Shown: positions 22,421 through 35,700, counted from the stretch's first letter. The stretch: 64,000 nucleotides of DNA from Diploscapter coronatus (GCA_964036155.1 OZ038422.1:64131201-64195200); one strand, 5' to 3'. Program-made: numbers and translations. Notes: a model not told the origin generated them from the sequence alone.

Positions 22421-24340
22421 TTATCGAGCAAAAATATACAAAAATGGAAATAGGTTAAATAAAAAGTCGACATTTTTTAATTTTCCGATAAAGTTACAGC
22501 TTTTAATAGATTTATCTGTAAAGTTAGTGCATACTGGTGGAAATGACTCAATTAGAACATCTTTCCAGGAATCTAACGATTTTCGTACAGCCATTTTTTG
22601 CTCCAAGTGAATAAATTGCCCGTTGATCTTCTGAAAAAATCGATCTTCAAAACCATATAAAAATTGCCTATGATTCGACAAATTCTATACCAAAATGAAT
22701 GTCTTGAAAATTTCGATATTCTGATTGATGCCTTTTGACTTTATAAAAGTAGGCATGGCCTAAAAATCAGCAAAAATAAATCCTACCTGATCTACCGCCG
22801 GCGTATTGCAGACATCTAATTTTTCGACCCCATTAACATATCTTCCAAAAACATTCGTTGTAGCGGTCAATTTGCAATTCGTATCTTCAAACGGTAAGGA
22901 AGAATGGAACTTTGTCATTTTATTGAAATTGGTCCTTAGCTAAATTGACTAATTAACGAGATAATTAGGGCAATTAACCCTCAAGTATATTTAATTACCC
23001 TAGTCGCAACATTATCCGACTTATTGTATGTCGCCTCGTGGCTACTTCCCTGCGATATGAAAACGTCGCTCTTCACGCAGCTGAGATAGTTGGGTAATTA
23101 AGTCGATAATTATCTTAATTACCTCTTCTCATCCATACCGTGCCATTGCATATACACCGGTAATGAAGTATCCGACAATGAAACATACCGAATCCCCAAA
23201 TTCATTGTCTTAATTGGGATAATTGGCAATTAACTATGTTTCAATTGATCCCGTTCATAAAATGGAATTACCTTTGGAATCTTTAATCTAAACCTGAATT
23301 TACCTGAAACATAGTCAGATTATTGTGCGCTGCATCGGCAATTTGGTTTACTGGCTGACAAGCGCATGGATTTGATCTAAAAATCGATATTCTAAAAGGT
23401 GGCATTAAAATTTATCCATATGGCGTCCTAGGTTATTTTTTTTATAATGTCATACATATCATATATTTATAAATTATAATACCATATTTTATCTTTATTG
23501 AAGTTTTTTTCTTAGTGTTATTTTTATTCTATGACACCATATATAATTTTTGGATCCTTTTTTTTATAATTTTACCCCTTCACACTAAATCTGCTCGCTC
23601 CAGCTTCAACCAGAGATCTGCTATTTGTAGAATAAAATAAGTTAGCGGCCTGACAGGAGACCATACCATCAGATAGAAAGTGCGCTGCAGAATGATGAAG
23701 ATTTCTTAATTATTTAATTAAGTTAGTTAAGTACCCTAATAAAGTCAGTTAATTACCTCTCCACAAAATTCCTTTTCCTAATAGCTACGTATCCCCACAT
23801 TTTTGGAAATCTTATGGTATTAGAAGGGATTTTCTCATGTAAAACGTAAATTCTATCCTGAATTTGTTTGTTTAATTAAATTAATTTAGACCCTAAAATT
23901 CGAGTAAATACCTCTAAAATAGACAACTCCATGTAGGGGGCTATATTTTTAAATGCATTAACAGAGTCTGAAGTTACATTGTCGTTGTCATACAGTATTT
24001 TAATCAGCTAAAACAAATCTAAATTATGCTAATAAAAATGAATTACCTGAATCATTTCCAGACTTTCTTGGTCGTTCGGAAGATTTCTATTCCAAATATC
24101 AAGCGTAGTTTCATTATCTCTCATAAAATACGACTCCAAAAGATGGTGGAAGTTAAGAAAATACGAATTATTATAACTTGTATCATAAAGGTCGATATTT
24201 TCCTGAATTTAAAACTATTTTACATTTTAAAGTGAATTAAAATTTATTACCTCTGTACACCCCTGTATCTGAGCGTTAATTACCTCATAATTAATGATAA
24301 CTAGGGTAATTAAATAGAATTTAGTTGGGTTTAGGACCAT
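22421..24340 (-). CDS. unknown secreted nematode protein, with one frame break
   Basis: Ten exons on the minus strand: 24340-24251, 24202-24047, 24007-23912, 23857-23757, 23684-23576, 23376-23304, 23208-23123, 23080-22999, 22909-22787 and 22630-22421. The first encodes a textbook signal peptide (MVLNPTKFYLITLVIINYEV). The middle has paired cysteines (SNPCACQPV, DTNCKLTA, LDVCNTPA) and several N-glycosylation sites, so it is probably extracellular. The C-terminus (FLFNLFPFLYIFAR) is hydrophobic. Nine junctions agree in phase. Exon 4 to exon 5 does not: exon 4 ends in phase 2, but exon 5 is only open if entered in phase 1, a one-base discrepancy. This may be a sequencing error, a recent mutation, or an exon I misplaced. 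Acceptors of exons 7 and 9 are AAG rather than TTTCAG. I do not recognise the family; about 374 residues in total. Confidence 0.6.
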
Positions 24341-25284
24341 ATTGATCGATAATAAAAATTGCGTTAGAATTCGAAATAGAAAAGTCGATATAAAATTTGG
24401 AAGCTAGAAAAGCGTTATTGCTGAATAAACAAGATGATAAAATCACATCAAATCACTATATTTTAACCTTAAAATGTTACACTTTAAATTAAATTTTAGA
24501 TAATTAAGGCTATAATTAATTGAAAGGTGTGAATATCGATTGATAGTTAGATAGCGAATACAAAGAAAGTGAAAGTACCACCAAAACACTGACCATAAAC
24601 GCCGATATACGTCTGAGTGTAAACAATATTTTTGACCAGATTAAATCATGACATACTCTATTTTCTAGTTGAATTAAAAGTAATTTAAATTTACCAATCT
24701 AAATCGTAAATTAAGTCCAAAATTTCATATTATCAAATTTAACACATCATAGTTCTGTTAGACCCCATATCCTGATACATCGTAATTGATCAAGAATGTA
24801 GACACTATCATTTATAACCTCAATAGTCGTATGATAAGTGATGCATTTGCATCAGACCATTCTAGTTTGTAAACCCTTCTCTCAGAATAAAAAGCCCTTG
24901 TTATGTGATAGACTGGACGACTGTAGTAATAAAGATGTAACACCAAGACTCCACCTTACATTCCCGGCACCGCCGTACAACAAACACTACAAGGAAGGTG
25001 GGTTGAAAACCTATTCTATCCCTTATATGTGATAGTTCGAACATTTCTGCTAGCTAAAATTCATTGAAATATACCCTTCGAAAGTACTCATTTCGTTGCC
25101 AAAATAGGTAAAGAAACCAAAGGATTCATTTTCCCGAACTCACGAATTTGATGATTTTACGCAGAGTTTCGATTTGATTTTTGCCTGGCCGCTATCTTAT
25201 CTCTGGTCATATTTCTGGCGCTATAAAAGGTCATGTTATTTTCGTAATTCTTCCTCTTTCAAGACGCACATATATCTAGCGATT
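24341..25284. other. divergent intergenic region
   Basis: Separates the secreted-protein gene (-) and the UGT gene (+), so it should hold both promoters. AT-rich, with no exon supported. A 64-codon open frame at 24838 lacks any splice or start context. Confidence 0.45.
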
Positions 25285-28266
25285 ATGATTGTTTTAGTTG
25301 GTTTAATTCTCCTAATTAATTATGCTAACTGCTATAAAATCCTGGTATTCTCTCCTACAATCAGTCGATCTCATATGTTAGCTAATGCAAGGGTCGCTGA
25401 TATTCTAGCTGAGGCCGGTCATGACGTCGTAAGTACAAAACTTTAAAAGATAATGCATTTTTTAATTTATGCTAATTTTCAAATAGTTTCAGACTCTATT
25501 CGAACCAGATTTTCTGAAACTCTGCGACAAAATCGAGACTTCAAAAATCGCCAAAAGGGTGCCAGTTTTCGGATTTTCTGATGCTTTATGGACGGCTTTA
25601 CAAGGTAAGCTAAAAGTGCTCCTAAAATTATTTCCAATGATAGTTCCCAAAATACTATTCCCGAAAACAATGTTCCCAGCTGATTTTTAGAGCTGTCCGG
25701 AGACGTTTTCGAGGAGAAATCATTCTATCGAACAATTTCGAATAACAATATTTACATGAGAGCCTATAACGAGCATTGTGAAGGTAATTATTCCTGCTTA
25801 TTCACTTAATTGCTCTAATTAATTATTTAGATCTGCTTAACCGAGACGAGTTAATTGCCCAGTTAAGAGCTGAAAAATTCGACGCTTACTTTGGAGAGCA
25901 GATAAGTTTGTGTGGTCACGGTCTGGCTAAAGCTATAGGCATCAAGACGTATTTTTGGATTTCTAGGTAATTCGTCGTTGAACAACGTAATGTTTCAAAA
26001 TTACGCTAATTATGCTAATTAAGTTGTCCTGTGGATGACATAATTTCGTATAAACTCGGCTTACCTATGCCGGCGAGCTATGCGTCATCGCTAATTGGCT
26101 ATAGACTGCCGACGAATGTAATAACTATGCTAGTTATCTAATTAATTACCCTAATTAAGCCCACCTTCTTTCAACGAATGTACAATGTTATGGTGTCCAT
26201 TGGATATATTTACTTCATATGTCAAACCGATCATGACTTGTCGTTGGTTTTCAAGAAGAAGTTTGGGTAGGTTGAACAAATTTCTCTTTAAATTCAATAA
26301 AAATCCTTAAAAAAAAATCAATTTTAGGCCAGATTTTCCGGATCTGGGTGAAATCGCGGCAGATTCAGATCTGCTCTTCGTGATGACTGATGAATTTTTG
26401 GAGGTTCAAAAGCCGCTGATGCCCAACTTTATCCATGTCGGTGGATTGGAGCCGGAAAACGAAAAAGATAGTCAGATGTTGGATGAGGTAAGTCGCAAGA
26501 AGTCTTTATAATGGAAATATTTTGTTATATTAATTTAGTATATGTTTGGATTGGTATTTAGAGCAAATATAAATGTTGAATAGGTTTCGAGAAAATTTTT
26601 TTTATATTGCTGATCCATCTAAAACGTTACTTTTTATTCAAAACTATTTGGGGTATTAAAAAGAACTTGTTTGAATAGTTAAAAAAAAATTGCTTAATGC
26701 TAAAAAGGCTAAATGTTTGATCATGTTTCAAGACATATGGTATGAAGAAATCGCTCATAAAATTATTAACGTAGACGAAGCTCATTGTAGAACATAACAT
26801 TCTAGAAAACCTCGGAAGAAATGGAGAAGGGCAAAAACGGGATCGTCTACTTTTCGCTTGGAACTACGATGAATTCTTCTATGTAAGATTTGTCATAAGT
26901 TTCAAAAATTTTTAAATGTTATGTAAGGCGAAAATTCCAAATTTTGCAGTATATAGGATCGGCGACGAAAAAGCTAGCTAACAATAAATAGAATGAAGTT
27001 CCAATTGGGCTTAAGCTCAACCCATATACATATATATTCTGAAACTGCGTGAAAAATGCTTTCAGAAAAAAAATACACACACACACACATCTTGCAGGTT
27101 CAAGAGTGGTTCCCTCGTATGTGGTGATCATACATCTGAATCTAGATCCCAATTTCTAATGTCAGAAAATTTCCCTTATCAATATTTTTCAGGTTGCAAC
27201 CTTTTGTCATGAAAACTGTAATGGAAACCGTAAAGCAATTTCCTGACTATCATTTCATCGTCAAAGTTGATGGACATGATCCGGTAAGTTAGAAAAACAA
27301 ATCCTAAATTTCAAACTCATGTTTAAAATTACCTAATTTAGAACGCCTGGAAATATTCTAAAAACATCGAAAACGTCTTTGTTACTGATTGGGTCGCTCA
27401 ACGGGCGTTGTTAAGTACGCTTTATGACGTCATCTAAAATACTGCCTTTTAAAAATTACACCCCGAACTTCATGCCGCTATTTAGAGCACCCCAGAATTC
27501 GCGCCTTTATAACGCATTCTGGGTATAATGGTATGGTTGAAGCTGCTCTGGCTGGAATACCATTGGTCACAATACCATTTATGTTCGATCAGACTAGGTA
27601 GACTTATTGAATTATTCTATTTTAGACAAATATTGATCTATCAGTTTTCCCGCCAAAATTATTCATTTATCAGTTTTTAGGAATTCCCTAGCAGTGGAAC
27701 AAGCCGGATGGGGCTTAGGTATCACGAAGGAAACCCTGAGAGACGATCCAAAAATGTTGGGACAGGCTTTGAAGGAGGTTCTGCAAAATGAGAAGTAAGT
27801 GCTTTTTGATAATCAATACAAATAGAAATGCCGAATTAATTATGACGAAAATGCAAAAATCGTCGATTGATCTTGAAACATGTTGCCAAGAAAGTAAATT
27901 TATGGGTTTCATCATAACTTGAAGATCGAATTTGAAGCTGATAGATTTAAATATTTTGCACCAATCACAACTTAATATTGTTTTAGATACAAGAAAATGG
28001 CGGTGCGCTTGAAGAACTTGATCAAAACTAAGCCATTCAAAGCTAAAGAAAGACTTGTAAAGTATACCGAATTCGTATTGGATAATGGCGGTATGAAAGA
28101 GTTAATTGCCCCGTCTCGTCACTTATCCATAATTAAATTGTACAATCTCGATGTTTACGCCTTCTTAATTACCATAACCATGCTAATTATCTACGTACTA
28201 ATCAAGTTAATTACTCTTCTTCTCTTTAGTTTTTCAAGTACAAAACAAAAGTTGAAAGCTCAATAA
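25285..28266 (+). CDS. UDP-glycosyltransferase (UGT), ER membrane
   Basis: Thirteen exons: 25285-25428, 25493-25604, 25691-25783, 25831-25966, 26024-26117, 26160-26266, 26328-26487, 26806-26882, 27193-27283, 27342-27414, 27486-27597, 27681-27794 and 27987-28266. They join in frame to 530 residues, the usual UGT length. The signal peptide MIVLVGLILLINYANC is followed by KILVFSPTISRSHM, the family start. GIVYFSLGTTMNSS and the UDP-sugar-binding signature (FVTDWVAQRALL...FITHSGYNGMVEAAL...PFMFDQTRNS) identify the C-terminal donor domain. A single membrane helix follows, then a short cytosolic tail ending KQKLKAQ, with lysines at -3 and -5 as in KxKxx ER-retrieval signals. It probably conjugates sugars to lipophilic substrates. 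Introns at 25784, 25967 and 26118 are AATTA-rich, and two of them end in AATTAAG. AATAAA overlaps the stop codon. A start at 25174 in the same frame is less likely. Confidence 0.95.
27075..27089. repeat. short (AC)n microsatellite in a UGT intron
   Basis: About seven AC units within intron 8 of the UGT gene. Confidence 0.85.
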
Positions 28267-28562
28267 AATAGTTGTCTTTGCTCGGATCTAATTACTATAA
28301 TTATCCTAATTATCTGTGTTTTAATCAAGTTAATTATCATAATTATCTCTAAAACTTCATGTCCAAGACAGAAATTGAATATCATTCAAATAATTTATTC
28401 ATTCATAAAACTTTGAATCTCATAAAAACACATTTAGGCACTTTTTAATTGTTTTTGCTTGTGAAAATAAATATACCGTATCATATGCATAAGAAAATGA
28501 TAATTATGCGCACAATCAATGTATTACTTAATTAAGGTGATTAAATAGTCGTAATTGGCTAA
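28267..28562. other. convergent intergenic region
   Basis: A short gap between the UGT stop and the stop of the 7TM receptor gene on the other strand. It contains the UGT tail remnant, AATTA repeats and AATAAA near 28466. Confidence 0.5.
28283..28385 (+). pseudogene. duplicated remnant of the UGT C-terminal membrane tail
   Basis: Immediately after the UGT stop codon, one frame reads LITIIILIICVLIKLI followed by ...CPRQKLNI. It parallels the real C-terminus (LITITMLIIYVLIKLI...TKQKLKAQ). The DNA also matches (for example CTAATTATCT and TAATCAAGTTAATTA shared in the same order). The copy has no start and lacks the catalytic exons. It looks like a tandem partial duplication now lying in the 3' UTR or flank. 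Confidence 0.6.
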
Positions 28563-31500
28563 TTAAACTGCGATTGCTGTGGTTCCTGAGAATCTGGCGA
28601 GGTCTTGGAAATCGTTCTTGGTCGAAATTGACGCTCTCGCCATAATTAGAGACCCAACACCGTAGTTGCGAGCCTAAATTCGAATAATTATGTCTATTTA
28701 ATTAGGGTAATTTTCTCATAGTCAATGTAATTATATCCTACTCGAAGCTGGCTATCATCTCAACAGTAGCAGTTAACTATTTTCAATTAGGATAATTAAG
28801 CAATTAACTTACATCCAATCTTGGCTCAAGTAGAGTGGAGCTTTTCGTGGAGTAAGTGATAAATTTCTCAGTTTCGATTTCTGGTTCGTACAATTTTTTC
28901 CGAAGTCGAAAGGTCGATGAAAATGATGTCGGACAGCAAAGACAGACGAACTGCATGCACATGGAGTGAAGTTTGCGGCTTACCTGAATTTTAGGTATAT
29001 TTAATGAAAATATTTTCTGAAATTAAATATTTATTATGTAATTTTGAAGTTGTATTTCGGCTAATTATTGTCATCTTGAATCTTGAAACCTATGTAAGCT
29101 TCAGGAGAAGTAGGGTTAGATTTGAAAGTTTATCATGTAGTTTGGCTCTCAGACCGAATAAACATATATTATCTCCAAAAATATTTTTAGATAGTAATAA
29201 ATTTGGGTCAGTCCTAGGGAGGGCGGTTATCAGAAAGCTCCTGCGATCTACTCCCGGTATATTTTGTTAGTAAATTTTTTATCTCTAACTTTTCACTAGT
29301 CAAAATGTTCACCAGTGCGACTTGGTATCATAACGATGATTTCGCTCTTGAGGCCTGCCCCCTATAGTTTATTCTTGCCTGATGAAAGATTGCCCTGAGT
29401 CTAATTTGAGTCAAGTGTTTCATATGCCCTATCCTTCGGTTTTCTAGAAATACTCAATCTTTGCATTCTGAGTCTTATACGAAATTAGAAATTCATACGT
29501 TTCAGACCAAAGCATGATAGCATTTTATTTCAAGCTGCAATTTCTTTAGATAGTCCTTTGTCATTTCCTTAATCAAAAACTTCCGACTCAAAGAAATTTA
29601 GTTTTTGTATTGCAAGAAAAGTTGGCTTTCATACGTTTCATTAAAAATAGTGGTGTTGAGTTTTGACCGAATAATACACACGATTAGGGAATAAAATATA
29701 AAACTACAACAAATCGAATCTTTCTATCATTGAAAAGTTGATTCTCACTTATGTTTCAATTTAAAATTGACTAGTGAACTTTTTTTTATCATTCAATGTT
29801 ATAAGCTAACAACATTTAAATTAATAATAAAAAGATTCTAAAAATTTGAATTCTTACTTCCATCCGAATTTGCCTATCCGTAATAGCGTAGATAGGCAGT
29901 CTCATTGCACATGCCAAAAGCGGTAAAAACGAGCATAAATCAGTCAACACCGTGTACAATTTTTTGTGGCTCCATAGGTATTCCTGGTCGAAAGTCTAAA
30001 AATGTTAGATTAATTTTTTCGTTTAAATAATCTTAGTAACCTGGAAAAATCGTAACTTCACAAGATTGTAAGATACGAAATAGTATAGGGAAGTGACTCT
30101 TACTATATCCACATTACATTCTAGCCTATGCTATTCTCCTCGTTACGATGTTGTGACATTTCCAGATTTCCCTTTTTCCCCGAGATTTCTAAATCAAAAT
30201 TTACCTCCCAAAACGCTACCACGACGTCCAAAAAATTGGCCGCTAAGTAGCAGGTAACGACCAAAATGAGCATTCTCGTCACCGCACGAAGACGGGATCT
30301 GAGCCTTGTAACTTCGCCTCTGAAAAATTGAGTTTAAAATTTTTATCAGGCTCTAAGTTTCAAATTTTGTGCATGATCTACAAAAGTTGATGGTATCTAG
30401 AATAATTCAAAAGCCAAAGAACGAAGCTAGCAATTAAAATATAGATAATTAGGGCAATTAAGAAGAAATTACTTGAAATACTCCCGAAAGCGTAGACGCG
30501 CCATTTGGGTTCTAAAAGTTTTCCGTTTTCGATGATTCTCGAAAATCTGCATTCAAGAGAAGTCTTGCGTTCCATGAAAATAGGTAATCTTGCGCATATC
30601 ATATAGATTTCCCCGCATTCATTTTCATTTCCATAGATGTGTAGGGTAAATTGGCGAAGCTATTTTCCTATAAAATTGAAACTTTCGACCACTATAAAGT
30701 CGATCTTCACCAAATTACCGCTTAGAAGTTAAATAATTCTAGCTGTTCTTAAATTTATCGATAGAATTTCGCATTTCCCATAGACAAATAGATAGGGTTC
30801 GGGGATTTTCATTCAGAAAGATTTATTTCATGACACTTCTTACTTAAGATAGAATATGCCAATTCAGTATAGCATTTCCTAATTTCGAATAACAATTCAT
30901 GTCTTAGAAGTTGATGTGCCTGGGCTAATTTTATGTGATGTATTTGAAATTTTGGGTGTAAGCATGACAAAACATTTTTTGCTGTAAAAGCTTTCGAGAT
31001 GTGCGGAATTTGCATAATCTTTTACATGCCAGATAAATTGATATCACATTTCGTAATGACGTCATAAAGCTGAAACTATGACATCGCTAAAATGTAATAC
31101 CAAAATAATTTGATAGAAGCTTGCATGGACAAATCTAACTCTTAGAAGCGAAGGTGGATTTTAGCAAGCATATAAATGCCGTTAAAAAGCGACACTGACC
31201 CTTCAGTATTTCCAAGGGGGCTGAAAGTTAGTATAAATAAAAAATTGAAGTAAAATTTGCCAAATTTCGCAACAAAAATAATAATTTAAAAAAAAAAAAA
31301 AACAAAGAAAACTGCAAAAATACGGTAATTTTCGAATTTTAAGAATGAACTTACCTAGTGCCAACAGTTATGAAAAGCACAAGAGCCTTGACGGTTTGAT
31401 CACGATCCGTTCTTCGTACATTCATAACGATAGCAGCGTTAAAATAGGCGAGGACTAAAGATTTCTTTTTAATATTTTTTAATAATTGATTTTTATATAC

Positions 31501-32703
31501 TTACCTATGAAAGGCAAAAATACGGTCATTAATTTTCGCGTGTAGACCTTCCAGATATTATCCATTAGCTCGTTTTCAAAGATTTGCTTTGGAATTAGAG
31601 AGAGGGACGATAAACCCGTGCATGCCTCATTATGTATCACCTAAATTGGGGAAATCAGATCAGCTAATTGGGTAGTCAAAACGAATTTATTACCTCAACT
31701 TCGAAGAAAATAGTGCCTCGAAACAGTGCACTACACACGAAGCAAATGACTACGACTAGAGTTCGATGGGTGGCTAGTATTCGGAAAAGCTGGATGTCTC
31801 TAAAATTTGAATGAAATTAATGGGAAAAATTGATATGTTCCAAAAATTAATATACCAAATCCTGAATAAAAAGTATTCAGTGAGTTGAATCAATGGGTGC
31901 TTATATAAAAAATTAAGATATATTTCAAAAATATCGATTATTTTGATATTTAAATTTAAAATGCTCTTAAAAATAATATTTAAAAATGCTTAGGAACCTC
32001 ATATCGCCCGTACTCTGGAGATATCGCTCGATTGTAGCGGCCATGAGTAAGAACGACGAGCAAGAAATCGCGATGTGGGATACGGTAAATGCGACCCGCA
32101 AATATGAATGCCATAGCGTCATGAACAGTACTGACTCAAAGTAATCAGTATATACCTAAATTATTTTAAAATATGGTTCAAAATATGACGGCTTTCAATG
32201 TTATTTCATAGTTTAATAGGTTATACATTTCGAAAATAAATATTAAAAATAACCCATTTAAATTGAAAGGAAATATGGTTAATTTTTCTAGTATCACATA
32301 AATGCTACCTGTACACACATTATCAAAATATAGCATATCGAGATGAAAATGTCGAACATGCTGATCCACATCAAATACATCAGATTTCTTTTCCTTAGAA
32401 CCTTAAATTCAAAATTCAGTTCAAGTTAAAAACTAAATTTAAACCTTCGACGAATTGAAAGTGTAGCATAGTAGACAGTTATTCACAATGCTCACGATGG
32501 CAATTGTCATACCGATGATACCGACGAATACCATTTTGAATTCCTGAAAATAGTGAGCATTACCGAAAATAGTAACTCAAAAAACGATAATCGGCTACCA
32601 AAAACACTTGTGGTTGGTAGGCGCATTCCTCGTCTAGGTAGTCGGCAATGTTCAGATAAGAAGGAGAAGATGAACTCGTCGTGTTGTTCGCCCGTTCCGC
32701 CAT
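28563..32703 (-). CDS. rhodopsin-class 7TM receptor, neuropeptide-like, nematode type
   Basis: Eleven exons on the minus strand: 32703-32599, 32543-32445, 32401-32309, 32134-31998, 31799-31694, 31640-31505, 31454-31355, 30319-30205, 29995-29858, 28983-28813 and 28673-28563. They join in frame to 436 residues. The N-terminus MAERANNTTSSSSPSYLN has an N-glycosylation site and no signal peptide. Helix 1 is MVFVGIIGMTIAIVSIVNN. Helix 3 ends ATIERYL, in the DRY position. Extracellular loop 2 has the conserved Cys (NEACTGL). Helix 6 is TRMLILVVTCYLAANFLDV. Helix 7 ends MRLPIY in place of NPxxY. A Cys-rich juxtamembrane stretch (FVCLCCPTS) suggests palmitoylation, and the tail ends TTAIAV, a possible class II PDZ ligand. 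The ligand is unknown; the general pattern recalls FMRFamide-type peptide receptors. The third intracellular loop (QTVKALVLFITVGT) is oddly hydrophobic, and the following intron (30320-31354) is long, so an exon may be missing there. Confidence 0.8.
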
Positions 32704-35700
32704 TCATTAGATTTTCTGAAGAAGGAATTTTTCCAACACCGTTTACGCAAAATACGGTTGTAAATAAACGAGAAGAATATTAAAAAATGAAACAATGTTA
32801 TTTTTTCAAAATACTTTTCTTTAGTCGAACAGAATATAAATTTTTAAAAAATACTAGAAGAAGATAACCGAATGCTATACTTCAGATCTATAAAAATTTA
32901 AAGGATTGATGATAATGTATATTTAAAAAAAAATTTCTGATGAAGTTTAGATAAAACTCCGGGTAGTAAATATGAGCAAACTTAAAAAAATAAACTTCAA
33001 GACTACGAGATCTTCATGAACAAGATTAAGAGTTTATTTTAAAAATTTAGAGTTCCAAACAACGTCATTATTTCAAAATAGTTTAAAATTCGGGTAAAAT
33101 CTAAAATAAACTTCAAATTCCAACTTATATCTTTATGAATGAATGAAAGTAAGAGTTGACATGAAATTTATCAGTTTTAAATGGGCAGCTGCATATATAC
33201 ATAAGATAATTGTCGAGACGCTTATAATTTTCGCAGAAAAATAAAAACCGAAAAAATTAACCAGGTGATAAAAATTCGATAAAAATAATGGGTCGATGAA
33301 AAATTCATCATTTCGAGCACTTTGTAGCAAAGTCGGATTTTTGTTTAAATGGTCAGATTTTCAAGTCTTATGATACCCTTAACAGGTGGAAAACCTATCT
33401 GAATAAATTTGATATTTCACGAAAAAAGTTCGTTAGAATTCGTTATCTCTTATAATTTTTCATTCTATCTGATAAATTCAACTCCTTGAACTAAGCGTCC
33501 GAATTTGCAAAGAAAATGCTATATCTTCGTATGAAAATTTCACTTTCTAGCCTTGAAATTTTCCGATAAGAGCCCCGCGAGTTCGGTGAAAAAGGAGGCG
33601 GAGCTTGAAATTTTGGAAAAATTACATGCGAAAGGCCTAATTTGATATGCGGCGAAATTTCGATGTTGCTAGGCGAAATTAAAGGAAGTTCTGCTCGTAA
33701 TTATGGGCAGTCTGAAATTCCACCTAAAACTTATAATTTGTGGGCTCTCATTTCGTTTTTCAGAAAAATACTCCATTTTCGTCAATCCCCAAGAGAATCC
33801 AATTTATTTCGATAAATACGAATAGATCTTGGGGCAATAATAATATTTGGATTTCTAGCATATGATTAATCATAGCCATTAAAAAGCGACTGGGATGAAT
33901 CCAGGCGTAAAATAAGTGTAAACTCTGGGAGTTCAGGTGGTCGAGTGGATAGAGAGGCGCGATTTTTGATTCGTATTTTTAGCAAAAAATCTCTCGAAAA
34001 TCCGTCTTCTCTCGGCGTTTTTGTTAAAAATGCACTAATTCGACCACTTATTTTTGCAGACTCAGGGATATTTTCACCGTGATGCGCAAACTTGCACATT
34101 TTGTGCGTTCATCACACAAAAACCCGGATTTGCGCGTGGCTAATTTTCGCAACATAACCGAAATCACGCATTTTTACTTTTAGGCGAGGCATTTTAGACT
34201 AATTTCCGAATTTTTGGCGAAATCTAGCGCATCATTACCCTTTGTTAAAAAAGTAGGAGCATCGCACAGAATTATAATCTGACGAAACGAAAAACGGCGC
34301 GGGAAAATGATTCTCGACGAAAACGATCCAGGCGGTTTTCTAGGCGTGTATTTTAACATAGGAAACATTTTTGGGAGAAAACTTCTAGAATTAGGAGAAA
34401 TTAGCGCAAAGATTGTCGAGGAAATTGTGTTAGAGAGTTGGCGAAATTGAATTGAGAGCCGTGAGTGTGACAAAGACATTTTTTGCGGATAGAAATTGGG
34501 TAAATGTGTGGGAAATCTCAAAAATTAGGTAACGCTCCCGAGAATAGGTATAAAAGTCCAACTCAACGTTCGGGAAAAATGTGCGAAAATCGAAAATTAT
34601 GCACCAGAAAGATCATCCATTTGGGGACTGTGGTGAAAAATTAAGGACCAAAATATGGAATCTAAAAAATTCGACTCTTTCAATAATGAAGATCAGCTCT
34701 TAAAATGCATTTAAAATCTGGAATAGTTAAAGTTTGAGAAAATGAATAACAAACATGTGGCTATGATGAAGATCAGCGTTTAAAGACGATAAATCTTGCA
34801 AAATGCACATCCTCATGAAGATAAACAACTAGAACATGCAATTTAGCATGGTCGCCATTTAATTCAAAAGGCATTCCTCCTACCACAATTAGATTAAGAT
34901 TACGCCCTATTCGTCGAAAATATGATATTCTTTAGATCTAATACTATTTACAATTTAATAAAATGGGTAAAGACCAAGTTAAATCCATACATTGGTTATG
35001 TAAAATATCTGATTGGATATTTGAACCCTAAGCTAATTAGTCTCACTATAATCCGATTATAAATCATTAAACATTAACCTAACATCTAAAATGAAAATTC
35101 GAATTTTAATATAACTCATGAAGATTAGTTTTAATCAGGTCCTAAATCACTCTTGAAAATACAATTTCAATCTTTAAATTCAAAGAACATATTCTTTTAA
35201 TCATGCTGACCTCGAAATTTTCTTTTCTTTTTACTTTTGCAGTCCTGAATGAGGAGCAGTGCCCCGTGCATTATCTATCGTCAGATTCGATGCATTCAGG
35301 AATGTCCGCATTTCTGCGAATTTCTACGCAAAAATGCACACGCGAAGAGGAAAGAAGGGGGGAATAATGTGGTTACTTTGAAGCAGAGGAATCCATTGTT
35401 CGAATAAAATATTGCGATGGACTCTGGCCACGTTCCTATGGTAAGGCATAGAATGGGGTTAGAGATACGGAATAAATTAAATAATATGATTCGAACTATA
35501 ACTCTATCCTTAATCATGGAATAAATTATGAACGCCGAGAAGTCATAAGGTCCGATAAAACAATGATATAAATTCTGAATGATGAATCTCTCCTATAATA
35601 AGATAGGGAATAGTTAAATAATAGGATACTCAGATTAATTATTCTGAAATTCTGGACTCTCAAATCCTATATCTTAAGATATGGAATAATTAAGAATGGA

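Noticed and set aside
33920..33965. A-box-like TGGTCGAGTGG suggesting a tRNA
   Set aside because: No B box at the right distance and no foldable cloverleaf.
34180..34521. 113-codon minus-strand open frame
   Set aside because: No family resemblance or splice context. ORFs of this size are expected a few times by chance in 12 kb.
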